From NCBI RefSeq assembly GCF_030622045.1, contig NZ_CP130886.1:3981557-4045556 (forward strand): a stretch of DNA of 64,000 nucleotides, read 5' to 3'. This stretch comes from Planctellipticum variicoloris. GTDB taxonomy: Bacteria; Planctomycetota; Planctomycetia; Planctomycetales; Planctomycetaceae. The position numbers and the translations under genes were made by a program. The notes beneath the pieces are model-generated. The model was not told the DNA's origin, did not search any database, and was given only the letters and a program-made list of their open reading frames with translations. Below, in pieces: positions 51,100-58,093 of the stretch; position 1 is the first letter of the stretch, and each line of letters starts with the position of its first letter.

Positions 51100-51430
51100 A
51101 GACGAACCAGTGTCAGCGTGTCCTCTTGTCGGGTGCGAGGCGAGCTGGATCCACGGCGCGGACGGCCGCGCTGCTCGAGCGCACAATCCCGGCTGCGGGC
51201 CTGATCAGGGCCCAGGGGGGACTTCTCGAAAGGGAGGTCCCAGGGCGCACTTTGTGCGCGCATTCCTCGGCGTCGAGTCTTCCCGTTGCGTCCCCGCGCA
51301 AGGTCAGACCTGATCCAGTGCCAGCCGAAAGACGGGGCGGGAGCGGTTGATTCAGGACCGTTCCCGCTCTGTCCTGGCCGGCCAACCTGAGCCACTTCGC
51401 AGAGCGAACTCCCCGAGTCCCGCCCGGCGC
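51100..51430. other. Non-coding region dense in hairpins
   Basis: Several stems occur in sequence: CGCGG/CCGCG near 51156-51170, a TGATCA-centred palindrome near 51197-51213, GCGCAC-TTT-GTGCGC (51245-51259), and GCGGGAGCGG/CCGTTCCCGC (51337-51367, one G-T pair). Open frames here have no ribosome binding site or recognisable product. It could be a structured RNA, a degraded element or repeat DNA. Confidence 0.4.
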
Positions 51431-51453
51431 CCCCGTGCGCGCTCCGCTCCCGT

Positions 51454-51491
51454 CACTTTGCACTTCTCATTTTGCATTTTTCACTTTGCAC
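51454..51491 (+). repeat. TTTGCA-type low-complexity repeat
   Basis: Runs of CACTTTGCA, CTCATTTTGCA and TTTCACTTTGCA. Same style as the other tandem-word repeats in the window, single copy here. Confidence 0.6.
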
Positions 51492-51566
51492 TGCCTTCCG
51501 CCGCTCCCCCACAATCAAACCTCCAAGTCCCGCGAAGGCGCCGCGATGGCCGCCCGCACATCGGCA

Positions 51567-51576
51567 GGCGGGAGCC
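51567..51576 (+). repeat. Target site duplication, left
   Basis: GGCGGGAGCC, identical to 52981-52990. Confidence 0.9.
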
Positions 51577-51593
51577 CAATCTCGTTCGGCACG
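51577..51593 (+). repeat. IS terminal inverted repeat, left
   Basis: CAATCTCGTTCGGCACG; perfect match to the right end. Confidence 0.95.
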
Positions 51594-51648
51594 CTTTTTG
51601 CGCAGGCCGATTGAGATTGTAGTCTTTCTCCCTGCGGAGGGAGTGGCG

Positions 51649-52950
51649 ATGGCGGAGAAGGGGCTGACGGAGGAGGAGCGGCGGGAGCTGATTGGTCCTT
51701 TGGCCGGGACCGTCCTGCTGCGGCGCATCTTTCCGCTGCTGCAACGATTGGCTCCCTGCGGGACAGAACGCGACACCGCTCGCAACCGGCAGCTGTTCTA
51801 CAGCCAGTATGCCGCGCTCCTCCTGATCGGCTTCTTCAACCCCGTTCTCAAGTCCGCCCGGGCGCTCGTCGCAGCCTCGGGACTGAAAAAGGTCCAACAG
51901 CTCGCCGGCGGGCAAAAGGTCTCGGCCGGGGCCTTCTCCGAGGCCTCGTCCGTCTTCGATCCCTCGCTCCTGGAAGGACTCGTTCACGAACTCCGCCGCC
52001 AGTTCGCCCGGCATCAGTTCCGCGTGAGCCGCAGCGGTCGGCTGGGACGCCTTCCCAACCCGATCGTCGAACGTCTCGTCGCCGTCGACGGGACCGTGCT
52101 GTCGGCCTTGCCGCAGATCGCCGCCCGGCTGGGACGCGGTTCTCAAGGCCAGTGGCGGCTGCACACCCAGCTTCGCATTCACGACCAGAGGGTCGTGGCC
52201 TCGACCCTCACCGAGGAGCCGGCCAAAGGGCCGCACTCCGAGCGCGCCGTCACGCTCCAGCAGATCCAGGCCCGCGAACCGCAACCCGCCGGTGCGCCGG
52301 GAGACCTTTATATTCTGGACCGGGGCTATCGCTCGGCCGTGGTGTTCAACGAACTGGTCGAAGCCCGCTGCGACTACGTCTGCCGGCTCAATCGCGGGGA
52401 CGGTCGCGTGGTCGAGGGACTGGTCAACGACGCGAACGGTCATGCGGTTCAACTCCCCGCGCTCACCGAAGCCGATCGCGCCGCGGGGGTCGTGGCGGAT
52501 GAACTGATCGCGCTGGGCGGCGGCAGCGGAGCCAGTCCCGCAAGAACCAATCACGTCGTGCGGCGGATCACCGTCGAGCCAGTGCCCGGTCGACCGAGTT
52601 CGGCAAGGCAGGGGCGGCTTCGCAGCGACCAGACCGGGCGGGAAGGCCTGATCCTGGCCACGACGCTGCTGGATCTCCCGGCCGAACAGGTGGTGCTAAT
52701 CTATGAATGCCGGTGGCAGATCGAGCTGTTCTTCCGGTTTCTGAAGCAGGTGCTGGGCTGCAAGCAACTGCTCTCGGCGAAGACGCGGGGCGTGGAGATC
52801 CAGCTCTACTGTTCGCTGCTCGCCGGGCTGCTCCTGGCCCTGGCGACGGGAGGCAACCTGTCGCGTCGAGCGTATGAAATGGTCTGTCTCTACATGACCG
52901 GCTGGGCCGACGACGAAGAACTCCTCGCCGCCTTCCCCCAGCCGCCATAG
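51649..52950 (+). CDS. IS4-family DDE transposase
   Basis: 433 residues from the ATG at 51649 with GGAGG at 51636-51640. DDE residues: Asp in [13 protein letters not shown], Asp in [12 protein letters not shown], and Glu in the IS4 signature [15 protein letters not shown], which fits Y-(2)-R-(3)-E-(6)-K exactly. A long beta insertion between the second D and E is usual for IS4. It catalyses cut-and-paste movement of the element. No frameshift or stop interrupts it. Confidence 0.95.
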   Translation: MAEKGLTEEERRELIGPLAGTVLLRRIFPLLQRLAPCGTERDTARNRQLFYSQYAALLLIGFFNPVLKSARALVAASGLKKVQQLAGGQKVSAGAFSEASSVFDPSLLEGLVHELRRQFARHQFRVSRSGRLGRLPNPIVERLVAVDGTVLSALPQIAARLGRGSQGQWRLHTQLRIHDQRVVASTLTEEPAKGPHSERAVTLQQIQAREPQPAGAPGDLYILDRGYRSAVVFNELVEARCDYVCRLNRGDGRVVEGLVNDANGHAVQLPALTEADRAAGVVADELIALGGGSGASPARTNHVVRRITVEPVPGRPSSARQGRLRSDQTGREGLILATTLLDLPAEQVVLIYECRWQIELFFRFLKQVLGCKQLLSAKTRGVEIQLYCSLLAGLLLALATGGNLSRRAYEMVCLYMTGWADDEELLAAFPQPP

Positions 52951-52963
52951 ATTATGCAAGCAC

Positions 52964-52980
52964 CGTGCCGAACGAGATTG
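52964..52980 (-). repeat. IS terminal inverted repeat, right
   Basis: CGTGCCGAACGAGATTG, the complement of the left end. Confidence 0.95.
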
Positions 52981-52990
52981 GGCGGGAGCC
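52981..52990 (+). repeat. Target site duplication, right
   Basis: GGCGGGAGCC, directly after the right inverted repeat and 4 bases before the stop codon of the transporter gene. Confidence 0.9.
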
Positions 52991-52994
52991 TGCC

Positions 52995-53939
52995 CTACGC
53001 CGGAGCCACCTCCACGGCCGGCGCCCGCGACCAGTGCCGGGCCAGCAGCGAGGCCGTCAGCACGCACCCGAACGTGTAGGCGGCGGTGGGAATTGCCGCC
53101 GCGGGATAGTCTGGAAAGAGGTGCAGGACGAGGGTTGTTCCGAGACCGCAGTTCTGCATGCCGACTTCGATCGCCAGCGTCCGCCGCATGGGAACGTCGG
53201 ACCGCATGGCTGCGCCGGCCCAATAGCCGCCGATGTAACCCAGCACGTTGATCAAGAGCAGCGCCACCAGGACGTCGGCCCGCACGCTCCCGAGCCGGTC
53301 ACGATTGAGACCGACCACCGTGGCAATCACCCAGAGGATCATCAGATTGGCCAGACTCGGAGCCCACCGGTCCGCCAGCCGTTGGAAGACTGCCGAAACC
53401 CGGCACAGCCCCAGCCCCAGCAACACCGGCAGCACGACCTGCAGGACGAGCATGATGCCGGTCTGAACCATGTCGACCTTGTGCGTAGCGCCGAGCGTCA
53501 GCCAGAGCAGCAGCGGCACGACGACCGGCGACAGAAACGTCGAACTGGTCGTGAGGGCCACGGAATAGCTCAGGTTCCCGCCCGCCGAAAGGGTGATCAC
53601 ATTCGAGGCCATGGCGCCCGGGACGCAACCCACCATCACCACGCCGATCAGCAGGTCCGGAGGAAACTGAAACGCATGACCGATCAGATACGCGGCCAGC
53701 GGCATCACCGTGTACTGCGTCACGGTCCCCAGGACGACGGCGGGCCACCGGCGGCCGATGGCCACAATATCTGACCACTTGAGCAGGCAGCCGACGAAAA
53801 ACATGACCAGGGCGATCGCCAGATTCAGATACGGCTTGCTCCCCACCCACGGATCGAAGCCGCCGCCCGCAATCCGGGGCCAGACAAAGGCGACCGTCGA
53901 CGAGCCGATCAGCCACCACAGCAGATTGCGTTCGAGCAT
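52995..53939 (-). CDS. Bile acid:sodium symporter family (BASS) transporter
   Basis: 314 residues from the ATG at 53939 (MLERNLLWWLIGSSTVAFVW). The in-frame extension upstream to 54209 reads through repeat DNA and is excluded. About nine to ten membrane segments. Motifs of the family: FFVGCLLKWSDI, MVGCVPGAMASNVITLSAGG (the sodium-site crossover region) and AIEVGMQNCGLGTTL. It probably imports an organic anion with sodium; the substrate is unknown. The IS lies 14 bases past its stop and splits what was its terminator hairpin. Confidence 0.88.
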   Translation of the reverse strand: MLERNLLWWLIGSSTVAFVWPRIAGGGFDPWVGSKPYLNLAIALVMFFVGCLLKWSDIVAIGRRWPAVVLGTVTQYTVMPLAAYLIGHAFQFPPDLLIGVVMVGCVPGAMASNVITLSAGGNLSYSVALTTSSTFLSPVVVPLLLWLTLGATHKVDMVQTGIMLVLQVVLPVLLGLGLCRVSAVFQRLADRWAPSLANLMILWVIATVVGLNRDRLGSVRADVLVALLLINVLGYIGGYWAGAAMRSDVPMRRTLAIEVGMQNCGLGTTLVLHLFPDYPAAAIPTAAYTFGCVLTASLLARHWSRAPAVEVAPA

Positions 53940-54067
53940 CGGGCCACGGTCTTTCGAAAGAGGGGGACTCGCCGGGCTGGAATTGGACTCGAACCGGCGT
54001 GGAAAGTCGATTCCGGAGCAGGGGCAAATTGCCGCGGGACCTCCTATAATCCGCAACGGAACGGACA

Positions 54068-54346
54068 AACCACGAATCGCACGAATGAACACGAAGTCCA
54101 GGTAGGGGAAAGAGTCGGAAACCACGGAGCTCACGGAATGCACGGAGACAGACAGAAGCTGAGGGAGAGTGACTGAGCGGGAACTGGGCTGGGCCGGTAC
54201 GAGACTCAAGACTCCTCCAGCAATTGGCGGTCCTCAAGACTGCCGGAAGTCAACTCAAAGAGCCTGACTTCATTTCCGTGTTCTCCGTGTCTTCCGTGGT
54301 TCAGCTCTTCCGCATTTCTTCGTGTCAATTCGTGCCATTCGTGGTT
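54068..54346. repeat. Long imperfect inverted repeat (family F)
   Basis: The left arm (54068-54153) begins AACCACGAATCGCACGAATG and ends with ACCACGGAGCTCACGGAATG units. The right arm (54271-54346), read in reverse, begins AACCACGAATGGCACGAATT and ends with ACCACGGAAGACACGGAG units, in the same order. A spacer of about 117 bases separates the arms. The units are 8-11 bases (CACGAAT, CACGGAA). Non-coding, upstream of ubiD. Confidence 0.85.
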
Positions 54347-54393
54347 CACCTCCATCCGTTCTGAGCATCGCGCAAGCCGGGATCGCGAGAGAG

Positions 54394-55872
54394 ATGGCCT
54401 ACGAACTGCTGGGAGATTTTCTGGCCGAGCTGCAGGACGCCGGGGAGCTGGTACGGATCCCCGTACCCGTCGACTCCGCCCTGGAGCTCGCCGAAATCAC
54501 CGACCGGATCTGCAAAATCCCGGGCGGCGGCCCCGCCCTCTTCTTCGAAAACGTCCGCGGCAGCACGATCCCCGTCGTTGCCAATCTGCTCGGCAGCCGG
54601 CAGCGGCTCTGCCGCGCGCTCGGCGTCAAATCCCTCGACGAACTCTCCCAGCGGATGCTGGCCTTCCTGCAGCCGGAACTCCCCGACGGCTGGCTGGGGA
54701 CCCTGAAACGAATGCCGGAACTGGCCCAGCGATCCATGCTGCCGCCGCGAACCGTCAAAACCGGCCTCTGCCAGCAGGTGGTCAAACTCGGCCGCGATGT
54801 GAATCTCTGGGATTTCCCGGTCCCCCGCTGTTGGCCCGACGAAATTAACCCCCTCATCACCCAGGGCCAGATCTACACCCGCGATCCCGACGGACAAACT
54901 CGCGGCGTGGGAGCCTTTCCCCTGCAGCTCGTCGACCGGACCCGGCTCCTGCCACAATGGCATCACGACTACGCGGCCTGTCGACACTGTCGCGCGGCGC
55001 GGGCGGCTCAGCGGCAGTTGCCGATCGCCATCGCCCTGGGTGGCGACCCTGTCTTCCCGCTGATGGCCTCCGCCGGACTCCCCTTCCCCGCCGATCCCTG
55101 TCTGCTCGGAGGTTTTCTGCGAAGTTCGAGCATCGAACTGGTCAAGTGCCGGACCAACGACGTCGAAGTCCCGGCGAACGCAGAAATTGTCATCGAAGGC
55201 TTCATCGACGCCGACGGTCCGCTGGAGCTGTCCGCCCCCGCCGGCTGCGGCACCGGATACTATCTCCCCCCGGAAGAACTGCCGGTGATCCAGGTCTCCG
55301 CCGTCACCCACCGGGCCAATCCCGTCTGGCCGACGCTGGTCTACGGCCGCCCGCCGATGGAAGACTACTGGCTGCAGCTCGCCAGGGAACGTCTCCTGAC
55401 GCCGATGCTGCAGCTCGCCGCTCCGGAAGTCGTCGACTGCCACGCCCCGGCATTCGGAGCCGGACGAAACTACCTGTTCGTATCGATCCGCAAAGACATT
55501 CCCTACCAGGCCCGGCGGGTTCTGAACGCCGTCTGGAGTTTCGGGCCGATCGCCCAGACCAAGACGACCGTCATCGTCGACGCTGACGTGAACGTGCAGC
55601 GTCCCGAAGAAGTCTGGTACGCCGCAGGCGTGCATGTGAATCCCGAGCGGGACGTGGTATTCAGCGACGGACCGATGCATTGGGACGACCATGCCTTGCC
55701 GATTCGCGGCGTCGGCCGGCGGATGGGCATCGACGCCACGCGTAAACTCCCTGAGGAAGGAGCAGCCCGGCCCTGGCCCGCCGCGCTGCGCACCTCCGGC
55801 GAAGTCTCCGAGCGCGTGACGCAGCGCTGGGCGGAATATGGATTGCGTCGCGGGCCGGGAGGACTGGGATGA
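54394..55872 (+). CDS. UbiD-family decarboxylase (menaquinone biosynthesis type)
   Basis: 492 residues from the ATG at 54394. Motifs of the UbiD prFMN-dependent decarboxylases: WDFPVPRCWPDEINPLITQG, NAEIVIEGFIDADGPLELSA (containing the E of the E-R-E triad), and KDIPYQARRVLNAVWS. UbiD needs prenylated FMN made by UbiX, whose gene lies two genes downstream. With ubiE between them, the cluster fits late menaquinone synthesis (possibly the futalosine route), where a UbiD homologue removes a carboxyl group from a naphthoate intermediate. Confidence 0.88.
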   Translation: MAYELLGDFLAELQDAGELVRIPVPVDSALELAEITDRICKIPGGGPALFFENVRGSTIPVVANLLGSRQRLCRALGVKSLDELSQRMLAFLQPELPDGWLGTLKRMPELAQRSMLPPRTVKTGLCQQVVKLGRDVNLWDFPVPRCWPDEINPLITQGQIYTRDPDGQTRGVGAFPLQLVDRTRLLPQWHHDYAACRHCRAARAAQRQLPIAIALGGDPVFPLMASAGLPFPADPCLLGGFLRSSSIELVKCRTNDVEVPANAEIVIEGFIDADGPLELSAPAGCGTGYYLPPEELPVIQVSAVTHRANPVWPTLVYGRPPMEDYWLQLARERLLTPMLQLAAPEVVDCHAPAFGAGRNYLFVSIRKDIPYQARRVLNAVWSFGPIAQTKTTVIVDADVNVQRPEEVWYAAGVHVNPERDVVFSDGPMHWDDHALPIRGVGRRMGIDATRKLPEEGAARPWPAALRTSGEVSERVTQRWAEYGLRRGPGGLG

Positions 55873-56609
55873 GCGTCGTGGTGGATAAGACTGGCTCGCG
55901 CGTCAAGCAGATGTTCGGCGAGATCTCCGGCCGATACGATCTGCTGAACCACCTGCTGTCAGGCGGCGTGGACTACTACTGGCGCTGGCGGACCGTCCGC
56001 AAATGCAGCCCGGAAGGGGACGCGCCGATTCTCGACGTCTGCACGGGCACCGGCGACCTGGCGCTGGCCTACTGGAAGCGCGGCCGGGGCCAGATCGAAG
56101 TCCAGGCCACCGACTTCACCCCCGAAATGCTCGTCCTGGCCCGCATCAAGCGGGACAAGCAGATCGGCAAGGCCATCGCCGCGGGGGGCCAACCGCTCGA
56201 ATTCGGCGAGGCCGATACGCAGGAGCTTCCCTTCCGGGACGATCACTTTCAGATCGTTTCGGTGGCATTCGGGCTGCGAAATGTCTCCGACACGCAGCGT
56301 GGCCTGAAAGAGATGCTGCGGGTCTGCCGGCCGGGCGGCCGGGTCGCCGTGCTGGAGTTTTCCGTCCCCGGCAACCGCTTCTTCCGGGCGTTCTATTTGT
56401 GGTACTTCAAGAATATCCTCCCGCTGATCGGGCAACTGGTCGCCCGCAATCAGCAGTCGGCCTATAACTACCTGCCGGCCTCAGTCTCGGAGTTCCCGCA
56501 CGGCCAGGCGCTGGCGGACATCATGACCGCCTGCGGCATGACCGGCGTGACCTTCACGCCGCTGACATTTGGCATTTCGACGCTTTATATCGGCCGGAAG
56601 CCGGCGTAA
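55869..56609 (+). CDS. ubiE: Demethylmenaquinone methyltransferase
   Basis: 246 residues. Its ATG overlaps the TGA of ubiD (ATGA at 55869-55872), so translation is coupled. Motif I is ILDVCTGTGDLALAYWKRG; the UbiE signature SVAFGLRNVSDTQRGLKEML is followed by RVCRPGGRVAVLEFS. The N terminus (KQMFGEISGRYDLLNHLLSG) is standard. It methylates demethylmenaquinone, the last step of menaquinone synthesis. Confidence 0.93.
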   Translation: MSVVVDKTGSRVKQMFGEISGRYDLLNHLLSGGVDYYWRWRTVRKCSPEGDAPILDVCTGTGDLALAYWKRGRGQIEVQATDFTPEMLVLARIKRDKQIGKAIAAGGQPLEFGEADTQELPFRDDHFQIVSVAFGLRNVSDTQRGLKEMLRVCRPGGRVAVLEFSVPGNRFFRAFYLWYFKNILPLIGQLVARNQQSAYNYLPASVSEFPHGQALADIMTACGMTGVTFTPLTFGISTLYIGRKPA

Positions 56610-56621
56610 GCCAGTTCTTCA

Positions 56622-56704
56622 GGGTGGCACGCCCTGAGTCCTCGAAGGGCGTGTCTTTGCAGTTCAAGATCACGCCCTTTGCAAGACCTCAGGGCGTGCC
56701 ACCC
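56622..56704. repeat. Palindromic dispersed repeat family G, copy 2
   Basis: GGGTGGCACGCCCTGAG (56622-56638) pairs perfectly with CTCAGGGCGTGCCACCC (56688-56704). An inner stem AAGGGCGTG/CACGCCCTT lies in the loop. The outer stem is the same as at 19068-19152. It occupies the ubiE-ubiX gap. Confidence 0.9.
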
Positions 56705-56719
56705 GATCGGAGCGATGCT

Positions 56720-57409
56720 GTGCCTCAGGGTCATGATCTCGTCGTCGCCATCACCGGAGCCAGCGGCGCCCCGTACGCCATCCGGCTGCTGGACGTGCTG
56801 CTGGCCGCCGGGCGGACGGTGCATCTGACGCTGAGCGCCGCCGCCACCGAGGTCATGAAGTACGAACTCGGCCTGCAGGTCAGCGTGACGGAGTTTTCCC
56901 CGGCCCAGCTCTTTCCCAAATGGGACAGCCTGCCGGAAGACGGCCCCTATCGCCGGCTCTGTCCGCCGCGATTGACGGAGATCTCCGCCGAGGGATCATC
57001 GCCAACCGGCGGTCGCCTCGTCTATCACCCGGTCCGCGACTATCGGGCCGGAATCGCCAGCGGCTCATTTCTGACCGGCGGAATGGTCGTCTGCCCCTGT
57101 TCGATGGGGACGCTGGCCGGCATTGCCACGGGGCAGTCGCAAAACCTGATTCACCGGGCTGCCGACGTCCATCTGAAAGAGCGTCGCAAGCTGGTCCTGG
57201 TCCCGCGCGAGACGCCGCTGAGCAGCATCGCCCTGACCAACATGGCCCGGCTGTCGGACCTGGGAGTCGTGATCCTGCCGGCGATGCCGGGGTTCTATCA
57301 CGAGCCACAGTCGCTGCACGACCTGGTGGATTTCGTGGTCGCCCGGATCTGCGACCAGCTCGGCGTCGAGCACTCGCTGATGAAGCGCTGGGGCGACCGC
57401 GAGGTTTAG
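56720..57409 (+). CDS. ubiX: UbiX flavin prenyltransferase
   Basis: 229 residues from the GTG at 56720, preceded by CGGAG; the ATG-like upstream extension is only the repeat. GHDLVVAITGASGAPYAIRL is the FMN-binding N terminus. SGSFLTGGMVVCPCSMGTLA and KLVLVPRETPLSSIALTNMA are family hallmarks, and PAMPGFYHEPQSLHDLVDFV ends it. It makes prenyl-FMN, the UbiD cofactor. It is longer than the usual about 190 residues because of an insertion around residues 70-110 (FPKWDSLPEDGPYRRLCPPR). Confidence 0.92.
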   Translation: MPQGHDLVVAITGASGAPYAIRLLDVLLAAGRTVHLTLSAAATEVMKYELGLQVSVTEFSPAQLFPKWDSLPEDGPYRRLCPPRLTEISAEGSSPTGGRLVYHPVRDYRAGIASGSFLTGGMVVCPCSMGTLAGIATGQSQNLIHRAADVHLKERRKLVLVPRETPLSSIALTNMARLSDLGVVILPAMPGFYHEPQSLHDLVDFVVARICDQLGVEHSLMKRWGDREV

Positions 57410-57687
57410 CGTTCCTCGAGCTGCTGCTTCAGTTCATCCCGTTCCTTGCGGGTGACTTCGAGATCGAACATCAGGTATTTGATGTCGAGCCGGAGCTGCG
57501 AGAGAGCTTCCTGCACCAGCGACAGAATCCGACGCCGACGGCGAACCGATTCCAGCACGCGCTGATAGGCGATGTCCAGTTCCGGCGGGCGGGGGCCGGC
57601 GAGCGTCGCAATCTGGCGGCCCAGTTCCAGGAATTCGCGCGGCAGCTCGTCGTCTTCGGTCTCTGGCAGTCGCGAAACGGGTTGCAT
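57406..57687 (-). CDS. Small coiled-coil protein of unknown function (93 aa)
   Basis: From the ATG at 57687 (MQPVSRLPETEDDELPREFL), with GAAGG upstream. The product is almost wholly helical and charged, with heptad-like leucines (ALSQLRLDIKYLMFDLEVTR), so a coiled coil is likely. Its stop overlaps the ubiX stop by 4 bases, convergently. An upstream ATG at 57780 is possible. No family is recognised. Confidence 0.6.
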   Translation of the reverse strand: MQPVSRLPETEDDELPREFLELGRQIATLAGPRPPELDIAYQRVLESVRRRRRILSLVQEALSQLRLDIKYLMFDLEVTRKERDELKQQLEER

Positions 57688-58093
57688 GGCGTCGGCCTTC
57701 GGGGAATGGTGTCTGGCGTCACCGATTCTGCGCGCCCGAGGTGGGTCTCCACAAGGACCATCCTTAAGTCGCACCGTCATATGTGTTTGCGGCTTGAGTT
57801 GCGGATTTGCGGGTTGCAACGGATCGTTGCCGTGCGACAACGGTTCCACTTTTCAGCCGTCGCAACTTCCTGTAGAATCAAGGAGTTAGCACAAAGTTCC
57901 GGTTGTATCGCCGCGTGGTCCGACGAAAACGCGCGGGGCGTGAAAACCATGAGGACTTTCCGCCGCTGGTTGCGTTTTTTGCAAGAAACCAGGGCGGGCC
58001 GTGCAGGATGTACGGGTTGTAGCGATTTTTCCGGTGGTGGTGCTCGTGCCGAAGGATGGGCTCGACACAGCCGTGCGACGGGCGTGCCGATCG
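57688..58093. other. Intergenic region between divergent genes
   Basis: No gene recognised. A TTGCAAC/GTTGCCG-rich stretch and TAGAAT at about 57873 precede a purine-rich AAGGAG (57880-57885) that is not followed by a usable start codon. The promoter of the 58094 gene must lie here. Confidence 0.4.

Larger units (their letters stand above)
51577..52980 (+). mobile_element. Complete IS4-family insertion sequence (1404 bp)
   Basis: The ends are perfect 17-bp inverted repeats: CAATCTCGTTCGGCACG at 51577-51593 and its complement at 52964-52980. Both are flanked by the 10-bp direct repeat GGCGGGAGCC, in the 9-12 bp range known for IS4 elements. One transposase gene fills the interior. All parts look intact, so the insertion is recent. 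It lies inside a hairpin just past the stop of the transporter gene at 52995. Confidence 0.95.

Noticed and set aside
51113-51463. Minus-strand open frame of 116 codons near the IS
   Set aside because: No ribosome binding site, Arg/Ser-rich composition, and it runs through several hairpins; more likely non-coding.
53960-54000. Minus-strand GGTTCGAGTCC resembling a tRNA T-arm
   Set aside because: The flanking bases do not form the 5-bp T-stem, and no acceptor, D or anticodon arms can be placed upstream.
53940-54209. N-terminal extension of the symporter gene
   Set aside because: It translates the dispersed word repeat F and contains no membrane segment; the ATG at 53939 starts the first one.
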